Assembly (NCBI GenBank): GCA_947444305.1
Contig: CANEZP010000020.1
Location: 1 to 64,000, forward strand
Source of the DNA: Pseudobdellovibrionaceae bacterium
Lineage (GTDB): Bacteria > Bdellovibrionota > Bdellovibrionia > Bdellovibrionales > UBA1609
Reading direction: 5' to 3'
Length of the DNA: 64,000 nt
Below the pieces are notes generated by a model that searched no databases, was not told the DNA's origin, and worked only from the letters and a program-made list of their open reading frames with translations. Below, one piece after another: positions 9,566 through 18,114 of this stretch (position 1 is the first letter of the stretch; every line of letters starts with the position of its first letter). The translations under genes and the position numbers were made by a program.

Positions 9566-10209
9566 TTAAATGCTTCGCCGCTCGCTGATTTTCTTTTCAA
9601 GGGCGGTGCGGCCGGCGCGCGGGCCGTTCCGCGGCGTAACGGTGTCATCAAGGCCGCGTTCGATGATGAGGCCGCGGATGCCGCGCGCGGTACCGTTGAC
9701 GGGGTGAGGTCGATCACGACCCGGCCCGGTTTATTTTTATTCTTCAATTGGAAGACTTCCAAACGCATCGGACGCTTCAATTTCAAAACCATCGTGCCCG
9801 CTTTGTCTTCGGGATCTAAAGTCAGCGTCGCATCGGCGACGTAGGGACTGCGGCGAAACACGTTCTGCAATTGCGACTCAGAAATTTTAGAATAACGAAG
9901 TTGCGCCAGATCGACGACGACCCGGTTGTTCGCGGCGTCCATGCTCACTTGGAAATAGCCCGGGTTTAGGCCGGCGGGCTTCGATTCATGGTCGCCGAGA
10001 TCGACGATCATGCGCTCGACCTTCGCTTTAGAGGAGTAAGACCGTCGTACGGCGAGCAACGATGAGCCGGTGCTCGCCCTCCCGCCGATAAACACGCCGT
10101 CTTTAACGTACGAGTTCGATTTTACGGTGAGGGTTCGTTTGTACGGTGTCATCGCGTGCACCCCAGTGGCGGCGCCGGCGAACATCAAGATCACGAAAAA
10201 ACGAAGCAT
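9562..10209 (-). CDS. exported protein with AMIN-like beta segment
   Basis: A 215-residue protein with a signal peptide (residues 1-19, ending VHA). The body has strand-like segments such as RMIVDLGDH, NRVVVDLAQL and GRVVIDLTP, similar in style to AMIN domains that target proteins to peptidoglycan or the periplasm. The C-terminal 40 residues are Ala/Ser/Pro-rich and basic. An AAAGGGGG ribosome site precedes the ATG. The function is unknown and the AMIN comparison is by eye. Confidence 0.55.
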   Translation of the reverse strand: MLRFFVILMFAGAATGVHAMTPYKRTLTVKSNSYVKDGVFIGGRASTGSSLLAVRRSYSSKAKVERMIVDLGDHESKPAGLNPGYFQVSMDAANNRVVVDLAQLRYSKISESQLQNVFRRSPYVADATLTLDPEDKAGTMVLKLKRPMRLEVFQLKNKNKPGRVVIDLTPSTVPRAASAASSSNAALMTPLRRGTARAPAAPPLKRKSASGEAFN

Positions 10210-10319
10210 GGAATACCCCCTTTTCTCATGATGCCCAGGTTGCGAGAGGGGTTCAATGGTCCTGGCCTATTTCATAGGCACTACTTTTCTCGCTATATAT
10301 AAGGAGGAGGTGCCCCGGA
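10210..10319. other. non-coding region upstream of a nested-stem element
   Basis: AT-rich bases including TATATATAAGGAGGAGG near 10294-10310 and the small dyad CCTAT/ATAGG at 10266-10278. It may contain a promoter reading into the structured element that follows; no gene is seen. Confidence 0.3.
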
Positions 10320-10447
10320 GCCGCAAATGGGCTCTTGGCTAATGCCAGTACACACTCCATCGTTAAGTCATTGAAAATATTAAGCTTTAATGGATTTTAA
10401 AGGCATGTACAGAATCTATACCCCCTCCCCCTAGGCCCATTTGCGGC
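10320..10447. ncRNA. candidate rod-like structured RNA closed by a 13-bp stem
   Basis: A perfect 13-base inverted repeat, GCCGCAAATGGGC at 10320-10332 and its complement at 10435-10447, encloses further nested pairs: ATGCC (10342-10346) with GGCAT (10402-10406), and TCCAT plus TTAAG (10356-10367) with CTTTAATGGA (10385-10394). Symmetric nesting over 128 bases is unlikely by chance and suggests an elongated RNA or a large cruciform. It lies 121 bp before a lipoprotein gene, so it may be that gene's leader or a separate small RNA. Orientation is not determined. Confidence 0.4.
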
Positions 10448-10568
10448 GCTACACAAACCCAGGATCCACTAGGTTGCCTTATAAATATTACATGGGGTGG
10501 CACGGTCCTTGGAATACAAGATATTGAGAGCCAAGCGCTCATTTGATTTTTAATAGGGAGGGAGACCC

Positions 10569-11129
10569 ATGACACTTTTAACTAATAATACCGGACGCTT
10601 CTTGTTTGCAGCCATGTTGGTTGTTGGATTGGGCGCCTGCTCGAAAAAGAAAAACGGCAGCGTTGTTGCCGCTACGCCCGCAAGCTTGCAGTGTGTTTTC
10701 AACGGAACGTCGTACGTTGTACCCGGAACCGCAACGCCCTGCTCGCCGCAAAGCCAATGTGTAATGAACCAAGCAGGTCAGTATTTGAATACGCTCGGTC
10801 AAGCTTGCACGCCTTATCAACAGGTGCCCGGCTATCCGAATCAATACCAAGGCTATAATCAACAGCAACAGCAACTTGGTTGCGGCTCTTACTACTACCA
10901 GTACGGCGTTCAATATGTTCCAGTTTACCTCCAAGGTGGATTGCAGTGTGTTCGGATCGACTTGCTTCAAAATAACCAGCACGCGAGCTACCCGCCCAGC
11001 TATTATCAAAGCGGTTACTACGAATATGGTTACGACTACTATTACGCTTACCCTCCCTACCAGGGTTCGGGCTGTCGTACGGAAGTCAGCTTTGGATCAG
11101 ACCTCGGCGGAATATCACTCTGCTTTTAA
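10569..11129 (+). CDS. Tyr/Gln-rich lipoprotein
   Basis: A 186-residue predicted lipoprotein: hydrophobic signal LFAAMLVVGL followed by lipobox GAC and a KKK stretch, so the mature protein starts at Cys24. The mature part is low in charge, rich in Tyr, Gln, Pro and Cys, with YYYQYGVQYVPVYLQGGLQC near its middle. It shares this C-x-YQYGV-x-Y-x-P...CVR pattern and the ACxKKK-x-(S)VVAA start with the lipoprotein at 11452, so the two are paralogues. A GGGAGGGAG ribosome site precedes the ATG. Function unknown. Confidence 0.75.
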   Translation: MTLLTNNTGRFLFAAMLVVGLGACSKKKNGSVVAATPASLQCVFNGTSYVVPGTATPCSPQSQCVMNQAGQYLNTLGQACTPYQQVPGYPNQYQGYNQQQQQLGCGSYYYQYGVQYVPVYLQGGLQCVRIDLLQNNQHASYPPSYYQSGYYEYGYDYYYAYPPYQGSGCRTEVSFGSDLGGISLCF

Positions 11130-11162
11130 TCACCTGATCACACTACATATATAGAGCTTCGC

Positions 11163-11195
11163 AAAGGCCTGGTGAAAACCGGGCCTTTTTCTTTT
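11163..11195 (+). terminator. rho-independent terminator
   Basis: AAAGGCCTGG, a short loop and CCGGGCCTTTTT form a GC-rich stem followed by a T-run, 34 bp after the stop of the first lipoprotein gene. Confidence 0.85.
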
Positions 11196-11206
11196 GGGGG
11201 CGCTTC

Positions 11207-11280
11207 CCACTGCCAGAGTCGGTCCCCACTGCTGGAAGTACCCCCCACTCCTGGGAGTGGGGGGCGCCCCCAGGAGTGGG
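11207..11280. repeat. tandem 19-bp dyad repeats plus an inverted copy
   Basis: Three units beginning CCACT start at 11207, 11226 and 11245, an exact 19-bp period. Each holds a dyad of the form ACT-n-AGT; the third, CACTCCTGGGAGTG, is perfect. An inverted copy (CCCCCAGGAGTGGGG, 11267-11281) can pair with the third unit (CCCCACTCCTGGG), giving two mutually exclusive hairpins. It follows directly on the terminator of the first lipoprotein gene. Confidence 0.7.
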
Positions 11281-11281
11281 G

Positions 11282-11415
11282 AGCGCCTTTCACGGCACTT
11301 TTGCTTCACGCTTCAACAATTTACGTCACCGGGATTGCATAAGATTCACGGTATTTGTTTAGGCGGTGGCACATGCCTCGCAATAAAGACTCCTGAACGA
11401 ACAAACTAATTTTAT
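11282..11415. other. non-coding region upstream of the second lipoprotein
   Basis: No gene is seen here. It should contain the promoter of the lipoprotein gene at 11452, since a terminator separates it from the first lipoprotein gene. Confidence 0.35.
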
Positions 11416-11436
11416 CGCCCACCTTATATGGTGGCG
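11416..11436 (+). promoter_or_regulatory. leader hairpin just before the ribosome site
   Basis: CGCCCACC and GGTGGCG pair with a TTATAT loop and end next to the GGAGG ribosome site at 11436-11440. Such a stem could modulate translation of the lipoprotein at 11452. Confidence 0.4.
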
Positions 11437-11451
11437 GAGGATGTAACTGTG

Positions 11452-11880
11452 ATGAACCTTAATTTAACCAAGATCACTTTGGCGATTCTGTGCATCGCGA
11501 GCCTGAGTGCTTGCGGAAAGAAAAAAGGCAATAGCGCAGTTGCGGCTGCACCCGCGGGTTACATGACCTGCACGACGGGCATCAACCCCTACACGCAGCA
11601 ACCTTGCCAAATCGGCACCCAGATTTACGCGGGCGCCGCGGGCACTTCGCAAGTGTGCACGACCGGGATCAACCCGTACACGCAACAGCCTTGCCAAATC
11701 GGTACGCCGATCATCGGTCAACAACAGCCTTACGGCTACGGTCAGCAACCCGGCTACGGCCAACAGTTTGGTGGCGGCTACGGTGGCGGAAATCCTTGCC
11801 AACAGTACCAATATCAATACGGTGTTCCGTACTTCCCGCAAATGACTCAGTACGGAATGATGTGCGTACGCGCCGGCTAG
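11452..11880 (+). CDS. Gln/Tyr/Gly-rich lipoprotein with internal repeats
   Basis: A 142-residue predicted lipoprotein with lipobox SAC followed by GKKKG. An 18-residue segment, CTTGINPYTQQPCQIGT, occurs twice in tandem, separated by a short linker. A GQQPGYGQQ stretch follows, then C-QQYQYQYGVPYFP and CVRAG, matching the paralogue at 10569. An upstream GTG-type start in the same frame (11428) is possible, but the ATG at 11452 fits the GGAGG at 11436-11440 and the signal length. It is probably a surface or periplasmic structural lipoprotein; no function can be assigned. Confidence 0.75.
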   Translation: MNLNLTKITLAILCIASLSACGKKKGNSAVAAAPAGYMTCTTGINPYTQQPCQIGTQIYAGAAGTSQVCTTGINPYTQQPCQIGTPIIGQQQPYGYGQQPGYGQQFGGGYGGGNPCQQYQYQYGVPYFPQMTQYGMMCVRAG

Positions 11881-11922
11881 TCGGAGCGTGATTCTGAAGA
11901 GCGATCTGTAGAATCCATCGAT

Positions 11923-11945
11923 CAATAATCAATCAATCAATCGAT
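11923..11945. repeat. short AATC tandem repeat
   Basis: Repeated AATC units (ATCAATAATCAATCAATCAATCGAT) lie between the lipoprotein stop and its terminator. It is a simple microsatellite-like run without other signals. Confidence 0.5.
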
Positions 11946-11980
11946 AGCGAAAACCCTCGGTCATGCCGGGGGTTTTTGCG
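11946..11980 (+). terminator. rho-independent terminator
   Basis: AAAACCCTCGG, loop TCATG and CCGGGGGTTTTT make a strong stem followed by T residues, closing the second lipoprotein gene. Confidence 0.85.
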
Positions 11981-12016
11981 TTTTAGATGCCGCCCAACCG
12001 TGGTAAGAAATTGGGC

Positions 12017-14050
12017 ATGAATCCACTATTACAGCCCTCCAAATTAAAGAATTCGGCCGTCCCTTTTAACGATCTGAAAACGGAGCATTTCGCCGAGGCC
12101 CTCGACGCCTCGATCAAAAAAGGTCACGAAGTTTTGACCCAGATCAAAGAGAGCCCGGCTTCCTTCGACAACACCTTCCGCGGACTAGAAACTTGCACCG
12201 AAGAGATGGAATTCGTCTTCACGCTGTTCAGCAATCTGCTCGCGGCCAACACCAACGATGAGCTCCAACAACTTTCGATGACCCTCGGGCCGAAGGTCGC
12301 TTCGTTCGCGAACGACATCCTTCTCGACGGTATTCTTTTTAGCAAAGTCGAGGAAGTCTATAAGAACCGGCAGAGCCTCGCGCTGAACGCCGAACAAATT
12401 CAGCTGGTCGAAAAGGTTTACCGCGACTTCCAGCGCAGCGGCGCCGCCCTTTCCGTAGAAGACAAAACGAAGTTGCGCGCCTACGACGAAAAGCTTTCGC
12501 AGCTCAGCCCGAAGTTTCGCGAAAACGTACTAAAGGCCACTAACGAATTCGAAATGTGGATCGACAAAGAAGAATATCTCGCGGGCCTGCCCGCCTCCGC
12601 GCGCACCGCCGCGGCCGAAGCCGCCGACGAGAAAGGTAAACCCGGCCAATGGCTGTTCACCCTTCATCAACCGTCGTACGTCCCGTTCGTCACCTACTCC
12701 GAAAAACGTGAACTCCGCCAAAAGATGTACATGGCCTTCGCCTCGCGCGCTTACGGCGGCAAGTACGACAACCAAGATACGATTTTAGAGATCGTCCGTT
12801 TGATGCAAGAGAAGGCCGCGTTACTCGGCGCTAAATCTTACGCCCACTACGCACTTCAATTGCGCATGGCCGAAACGCCCGAACAAGTGATGAGCTTTTT
12901 AAGCCGTTTGATGCGCGCTTCGAAACCGACCGCGCTAAAAGAAATCGAAGAAGTGAAAGCGCTCGCCAAAGAAATGGGCTTCGAGGGCCAATTCCAGGCT
13001 TGGGATTTCGGTTTCTACTCCGAAAAACTAAAACAGAAGAAGTACAATTTCGACGAAGAGAAATTGCGCCCGTACTTTAAGCTGGAGAACGTTATGGCCG
13101 GTGTTTTCGAGCACGCGCGCCGCCTGTTTGGACTCAGCTTCAAAGAAACTCAAGAATACCCGGTGTACCACGAGGACGTGAAAGTTTTCGAAGTGTACAA
13201 AGAGGGACCTGAAAAACAGCTCATCGGTCTATTCTACGCCGACTTCCACCCGCGCGCGTCTAAAGGTCAGGGCGCTTGGATGACCAACTTCTACGAACAA
13301 GGTGTCTTCCGCGGCAAAAAAATCCGCCCGCATGTTTCCATCGTGTGCAACTTTTCAAAACCGACGGCCGAGCAGCCCTCCTTACTCAACTTCACGGAAG
13401 TTTCGACTTTATTCCACGAGTTCGGTCACGCGCTGCACTCGCTTCTGAGCCAGGTTGAATACCGCTCGCTCGCGGGCACGAACGTTTATTTAGATTTTGT
13501 CGAGTTGCCCTCGCAGATTTTTGAAAACTGGGCCGAAGAGGAAGAATCGCTCAAGCTGTTCGCGCATCACTACAAAACGAATGAATTGATTCCGATGGAC
13601 ATGGTAACCTCGCTGAAGAATTCGCAAAAGTTTATGGTGGGCTACACGGCCATGCGCCAAGTGAACTTCGCAACCTTGGACATGGCCTGGTTCTCGATGC
13701 CGCCCGCTAAAGGTGAGTCGGTCGGCGATTTCGAAGAGCGCGTAACTAAAGAGAGTCACTTGCTTCCCCGGGTTCCGGGAACGAATATTTCGGCAAGCTT
13801 CGGCCATATTTTTGGTGGCGGATACGCTTCGGGCTACTACAGTTACAAATGGGCGGAGGCACTCGATGCCGACGCGTTCGAGTTTTTCAAAGAGCGGGGG
13901 ATTTTTGATCCCGAGACCGCACAGAAATTCGAAGAGTTTATTCTTTCCAAGGGGGGCAGCGACCATCCCATGCGACTCTACGAAAAATTTCGTGGACGCT
14001 CGCCCGACCCGGAGGCTTTGCTCCGGCGTGATGGATTGCTTGAAAGCTAA
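12017..14050 (+). CDS. M3 family oligopeptidase (oligopeptidase A/Dcp type)
   Basis: A 677-residue cytoplasmic zinc metallopeptidase that degrades short peptides. The zinc motif HEFGH lies near residues 467-471 with the downstream Glu in the FVELPSQIFENW segment at about 495, which together define the M3 family. Length is normal for PrlC/Dcp-like enzymes. An ATG at 11987 in the same frame would start only 6 bases after a terminator; the ATG at 12017 matches the usual N-terminus. Its stop overlaps the nadK start by one base, beginning an operon with nadK and recN. Confidence 0.9.
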   Translation: MNPLLQPSKLKNSAVPFNDLKTEHFAEALDASIKKGHEVLTQIKESPASFDNTFRGLETCTEEMEFVFTLFSNLLAANTNDELQQLSMTLGPKVASFANDILLDGILFSKVEEVYKNRQSLALNAEQIQLVEKVYRDFQRSGAALSVEDKTKLRAYDEKLSQLSPKFRENVLKATNEFEMWIDKEEYLAGLPASARTAAAEAADEKGKPGQWLFTLHQPSYVPFVTYSEKRELRQKMYMAFASRAYGGKYDNQDTILEIVRLMQEKAALLGAKSYAHYALQLRMAETPEQVMSFLSRLMRASKPTALKEIEEVKALAKEMGFEGQFQAWDFGFYSEKLKQKKYNFDEEKLRPYFKLENVMAGVFEHARRLFGLSFKETQEYPVYHEDVKVFEVYKEGPEKQLIGLFYADFHPRASKGQGAWMTNFYEQGVFRGKKIRPHVSIVCNFSKPTAEQPSLLNFTEVSTLFHEFGHALHSLLSQVEYRSLAGTNVYLDFVELPSQIFENWAEEEESLKLFAHHYKTNELIPMDMVTSLKNSQKFMVGYTAMRQVNFATLDMAWFSMPPAKGESVGDFEERVTKESHLLPRVPGTNISASFGHIFGGGYASGYYSYKWAEALDADAFEFFKERGIFDPETAQKFEEFILSKGGSDHPMRLYEKFRGRSPDPEALLRRDGLLES

Positions 14051-14928
14051 TGTCAGGCCGCGGAGTTACGCTTTATAAAAAGAAGATTTCAAACGTCGCC
14101 GTGGTGTTTCGCCGCGCGACGCCCGCCGCCCACGCTTCGGCGCGGGAACTTTGCCACTGGTTGCGCGATCGCCGCGTAAAGGTGTTTTCACACCCGGAGC
14201 AAAAGCTCGACGGAGCCGCTAAGCTTCGTAATGCGAAAGCACTCGACCTCGTCATCGTGCTTGGCGGCGACGGCACTTACCTCGAAGCCGTGCGTATGCT
14301 CGGGCCCGAGCGCGTGCCTTTGCTCGGAGTAAATATGGGCGGTTTAGGCTTTCTAACCGTCACGCGGGTGCAGGACTTATTCCCGATGGTCGAGTTGGCG
14401 CTCGAAGGTAAGCTCGAGATGAAGCGCCGCTCAATGCTTAACGTGCAAGTGCGCTCGGGCAACAAAGTGCGTTCGGAGTTTGCGTGCTTAAATGACCTGG
14501 TCATCGAGCGCGGGCCGACCAGTCAGTTGATCCATTTGGCGATGACGGTCGACCGCTTGCCGATCACCACGATCAAGGCCGATGGGCTGATCGTAGCGAC
14601 GCCTACCGGCTCGACGGCTTACAACTTGGCCGGCGGCGGGCCGATTTTACATCCCGAAGTGGACGCTTTGGTCGTCACGCCGATTTGCCCGCATTCGCTC
14701 ACCTCGCGGCCGTTTATCTTTCCGGACAAACGCAAAGTGCAGTTTTCGATCATCGGCGCGGGCAAGAAAGCGGTGCTCACGCTCGACGGTCAAAAGAAGG
14801 CGAAGATCGGACCGAACGACGAAGTCTGGGTCGATCGTCACCCCGATGACCATTTGTTCTTACGCAAGGTCGGGCACAATTTTTTCAGTCTGTTGAAAGA
14901 GAAACTGAAATTCGGCGAAAGGGCTTAA
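14050..14928 (+). CDS. nadK: NAD kinase
   Basis: Phosphorylates NAD to NADP. The signature GGDGTYLEA lies near residue 72, NMGGLGFLT near 97, and the conserved PTGSTAYNLAGGGPI stretch near 185-199. At 292 aa it has the usual length. The ATG overlaps the preceding TAA (TAATG), implying translational coupling with the M3 peptidase. recN follows 12 bp later, an arrangement found in many bacteria. Confidence 0.93.
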   Translation: MSGRGVTLYKKKISNVAVVFRRATPAAHASARELCHWLRDRRVKVFSHPEQKLDGAAKLRNAKALDLVIVLGGDGTYLEAVRMLGPERVPLLGVNMGGLGFLTVTRVQDLFPMVELALEGKLEMKRRSMLNVQVRSGNKVRSEFACLNDLVIERGPTSQLIHLAMTVDRLPITTIKADGLIVATPTGSTAYNLAGGGPILHPEVDALVVTPICPHSLTSRPFIFPDKRKVQFSIIGAGKKAVLTLDGQKKAKIGPNDEVWVDRHPDDHLFLRKVGHNFFSLLKEKLKFGERA

Positions 14929-14940
14929 GAGGAGCACGGC

Positions 14941-16638
14941 ATGCTGATCGAACTGAAGGTTCAGAATTTTGCGATCATCGACAACCTTGCGCTCACCTTC
15001 GGTGAGGGTTTGAACATCTTGTCGGGTGAAACCGGCGCGGGCAAATCCGTGCTCTTGAAATCCTTAAGTTTACTCATGGGCGAAAAGGCCGAACCCGATA
15101 TCGTGCGCACCGGAATCGACAACGCCGTGATCGAGGGCTACTTCGATCTGTCGGACCGCCCGGACGTACTGCACCAATTAGAGGAACTCGGTCTCGATAT
15201 TTCGGACGAAACTTTGGTGGTGCGCCGGATTATTTCGACCCACGGCAAAGGCAAGGTTTACCTCAACGGCGCGCTCTCACCGCTCGCCTCTTTGCGTTCG
15301 ATCGTTGCACCATTGATTACGCTCACCGGACGCGCGACACCGCTGATCGAGATGACCGGGCAGCATGACAATCGTCATTTGCAGTCACGCGCGTATCACC
15401 TCGAGATCTTAGATTTGTATTCCGGCACGTGGAACTTGCGTACCGATTTCGAAAAAATGCACTCGCGCTTTTTTGCCATCGAATCCGACATTCAAAAATT
15501 GGAAGAGGCCAACCGATCGCGCGAGCAGCGTCTAGACTTTCTACGCTTCCAGCGCGACGAGATCGAGGCGTTAGATCTAAAGCCCAACGAGGAAGCCGAG
15601 CTCGAAGGCCGGGTTTCGCGCATGCGCCATTCGACCAGGTTGATCGAGTTCGTCGGCGCGAGCGTCGATGCGCTTTACGCCAACGACGAGGCCGTGATGG
15701 TGGGCTTACAAACGGTTCTGCAACGCGGTCAGGAGCTCAACGGCCTCGATCCGGAATTGGCAAAGCGACTGGCACCTTTGATGGAAGCTAAAACTTTGCT
15801 CGAAGACGGCGTCTACGAATTGCGCGACTACGGAAAAAACCTGGATGCCGACCCGGCCGAACTCAATCAGATGGAAGAGCGCTTGTCGGCCCTTCGCAAA
15901 TTACAAAAGAAATTCGGAAAAGGCGTCGACGAGATCTTAAAAGCGCACGGCGAAATCACCGAGGAAATTGAGTCGCTCGAAAAACACGACGAGAACATCA
16001 AAGAACTCAACGACGAGCGCGCAAAGCTTGAAAAGATGATGAAAAAGCTCGCTAAGGAACTGAACGAGCGCCGAAGCGTCGGGGCTAAACTCCTCGAGAA
16101 GGGCGTTAACGGCGAGTTACTTGATCTCAACATGAAGGGCGTCGCGTTTAGCGTGTCGGTCAAGTGGGCCGCGGCGTGGAGCTCGACCGGTCAGAACGAA
16201 GTCGAGTTCATGATCCGAGCCTCGAAAAAAGACGAACCGAAGCCACTCGCGAAGGTGGCCAGCGGCGGCGAATTGTCGCGAATATTATTGTCGTTAAAAC
16301 GCGTCGTGGGTTCAAGCGACCGGCCACGCACCTACCTGTTTGACGAAGTCGACACCGGGGTCAGCGGGCAAACGGCCGAAAAAGTAGGCCGCAAATTAAA
16401 AACGATCGCCAAGGGCCAGCAGTTGATTTGCGTCACGCATTTGCCGCAGGTCGCGAGCTTTGCCGACCAGCATTTCTTGATCGATAAGCGCGCGCAAAAA
16501 GGCGGCGGCCAGCGTATGTCCGTCACGCAATTGGGTAAGACGGAACGAATCGAAGAGATCGCGCGGTTGATTTCGGGCGAAAAGATTTCGAAGACCAGCT
16601 TACAACACGCGCGCCAGCTGCTTGCCGAGTCGACCTAA
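14941..16638 (+). CDS. recN: DNA repair protein RecN
   Basis: An SMC-like ATPase acting early in double-strand break repair. Walker A GETGAGKS at residues 29-36, an extended coiled-coil-forming middle (about 160-380, rich in Glu/Lys/Leu), the ABC signature VASGGELSRI near 440, and Walker B YLFDEVDTGVSG near 463. Length 565 aa is typical. GAGGAG stands just before the ATG. Its last 17 bases overlap the start of the membrane acyltransferase-like gene. Confidence 0.93.
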   Translation: MLIELKVQNFAIIDNLALTFGEGLNILSGETGAGKSVLLKSLSLLMGEKAEPDIVRTGIDNAVIEGYFDLSDRPDVLHQLEELGLDISDETLVVRRIISTHGKGKVYLNGALSPLASLRSIVAPLITLTGRATPLIEMTGQHDNRHLQSRAYHLEILDLYSGTWNLRTDFEKMHSRFFAIESDIQKLEEANRSREQRLDFLRFQRDEIEALDLKPNEEAELEGRVSRMRHSTRLIEFVGASVDALYANDEAVMVGLQTVLQRGQELNGLDPELAKRLAPLMEAKTLLEDGVYELRDYGKNLDADPAELNQMEERLSALRKLQKKFGKGVDEILKAHGEITEEIESLEKHDENIKELNDERAKLEKMMKKLAKELNERRSVGAKLLEKGVNGELLDLNMKGVAFSVSVKWAAAWSSTGQNEVEFMIRASKKDEPKPLAKVASGGELSRILLSLKRVVGSSDRPRTYLFDEVDTGVSGQTAEKVGRKLKTIAKGQQLICVTHLPQVASFADQHFLIDKRAQKGGGQRMSVTQLGKTERIEEIARLISGEKISKTSLQHARQLLAEST

Positions 16639-17668
16639 CGAAAGCGGGCGGATCCTCGGTGCCGACCTCATCCGCTTCGTTTCTTTCTACGCAATCCTCG
16701 TTTTTCATTTAAGTTACGCCTTTTGGGCGCGCGACGGTCACATGGACGTCGCGGTCGACAGCCGGTGGCTCGATCCATTCGAGATTTACGCGCGCGCCTT
16801 GGTGTTTAGCGGTTTCACCGTCGTTTTTCTCTCGTTCTTTTTGTACGGTTTGAAACCTTCGCTTTCGAGCAAGTGGAAGTACCTTTGGCTGTTGCTGCTC
16901 GTGTTCCTCGTGGTGTGGACGTACGCGACCGAGGAAGTCACCGACGCGTGGGACATTTACCAATTTTTGCTCGCCACCGTCGCCGCGATCGCGTTCGTGC
17001 GTTGGGTTCGGCTGCCCGCGGCGGTGCTGGCCTTCGCGAGTTTTATTTTCGTGTCCGTGCCGTTTTGGAAGTTGGAAGTGCTTGGGCAAATACCGCAGGC
17101 GATAAAACCGGCGCTGTTCGGGAATTGTACGACGCTCGCGTCACACGCCGACTGGCCGTTGTTGCCTTGGATCTTTTATCCGCTCTTAGGCTTCGCGATG
17201 GGTTCGCTGGTCCGTGAGAACCGGCCGGATTTTGCACGGATCTCCCGCGCGGAACTCGCCGTTTGGATCGCGGGCTCGTTGGCCGCTATTCCGATGATGG
17301 GAGCTTATTACGTCACGCCGCTCGGGACCGATTTCGGCTGTTACGTTTTTCGCCGGCCCCCGCTTGAGTTTTGGGCGCACCAAATCTGGATTTGGTTTTT
17401 ACTCCGCTTGTCGTTAACGACTGTGGTCCAGGAAAGCTTGCGCGCCCGCCGCGTGGTTAAATGGATTTCGCGCCGGCAAGTGAACCGGCGCTTCTTCCTT
17501 GTTTACTTCCTCCATTTCCCGCTCGTGTTCCTGGCGGCGGACCTCGCTCATCGTTTCGGAATCGTCTACCGCGCAACCACCTACATTGCCGCCTATTTCA
17601 GCATCGTGCTTTCGCTCGAGGTACTTCCCGTTGTCATTGCCGAAATCTCGGCTAAGATAAAACGATAG
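16622..17668 (+). CDS. multi-pass membrane protein, acyltransferase-3-like
   Basis: A 348-residue protein with about ten hydrophobic segments. Near its start, GADLIRFVSFYAILVFHLSY resembles the R-x-D-x-x-R...H motif of acyltransferase-3/OpgC-type enzymes, which acylate extracellular sugars. The loop with WPLLPWIFYPLLGFAMGS also fits that class. The TTG start at 16622 lies inside the recN end, and no other start gives the first helix. The substrate is unknown and the family call is moderate. Confidence 0.6.
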   Translation: MPSRPNESGRILGADLIRFVSFYAILVFHLSYAFWARDGHMDVAVDSRWLDPFEIYARALVFSGFTVVFLSFFLYGLKPSLSSKWKYLWLLLLVFLVVWTYATEEVTDAWDIYQFLLATVAAIAFVRWVRLPAAVLAFASFIFVSVPFWKLEVLGQIPQAIKPALFGNCTTLASHADWPLLPWIFYPLLGFAMGSLVRENRPDFARISRAELAVWIAGSLAAIPMMGAYYVTPLGTDFGCYVFRRPPLEFWAHQIWIWFLLRLSLTTVVQESLRARRVVKWISRRQVNRRFFLVYFLHFPLVFLAADLAHRFGIVYRATTYIAAYFSIVLSLEVLPVVIAEISAKIKR

Positions 17669-17679
17669 GGGTAACAACG

Positions 17680-18114
17680 ATGGGAATCGAACAGCGCAGA
17701 ATCGCCAATTACGTAAAGATGGCGGGTCTATCAAAGGGTTATTACCTTCACGTTTTTGCGGGGGGCGTCGCGTTTCTAGGCATTCTTTTGGCGTACGCTT
17801 CAAGACTGTTGAGCGAAGTGAACGCCGCGGCGGCAACGATTTCGGATCCGGTGCTCTCGGCAACTTTGCAAGACTACCTGTTTATGATCGCGTTGATTTT
17901 TTTCCTTAGCTTTTTCGCTTTCGTGGCCAGCACCGTTTTCTACATGATCGTTTTAGGCCAGCGCGTGGGCGGGCCCGTCATCGCCATTTGCGCGTACATC
18001 CAAGAGCTGCAAGCGGGCAACTACGACGTCAAACGTGAACTGCGCAAGAACGATGAACTCGTCCCCATCATGACCGAATTAAAAATCTTGGCCGAGACTT
18101 TGAAGAAGCGCTAG
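17680..18114 (+). CDS. small membrane protein with a stand-alone HAMP-like domain
   Basis: A 144-residue protein: two transmembrane helices at about 24-44 and 68-95, separated by a short periplasmic loop, then a cytoplasmic HAMP-like region (GGPVIAICAYIQELQAGNYD, about 99-118, then R-x-x-DEL). HAMP domains normally relay signals to an output domain, but none is present. The same layout ends the LspA fusion at 61993. It may act by pairing with other proteins. AGGGG precedes the ATG by 8 bases. Confidence 0.6.
   Translation: MGIEQRRIANYVKMAGLSKGYYLHVFAGGVAFLGILLAYASRLLSEVNAAAATISDPVLSATLQDYLFMIALIFFLSFFAFVASTVFYMIVLGQRVGGPVIAICAYIQELQAGNYDVKRELRKNDELVPIMTELKILAETLKKR

Noticed and set aside
10387-10575. 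62-codon minus-strand frame
   Set aside because: No ribosome site and it overlaps the nested-stem element.
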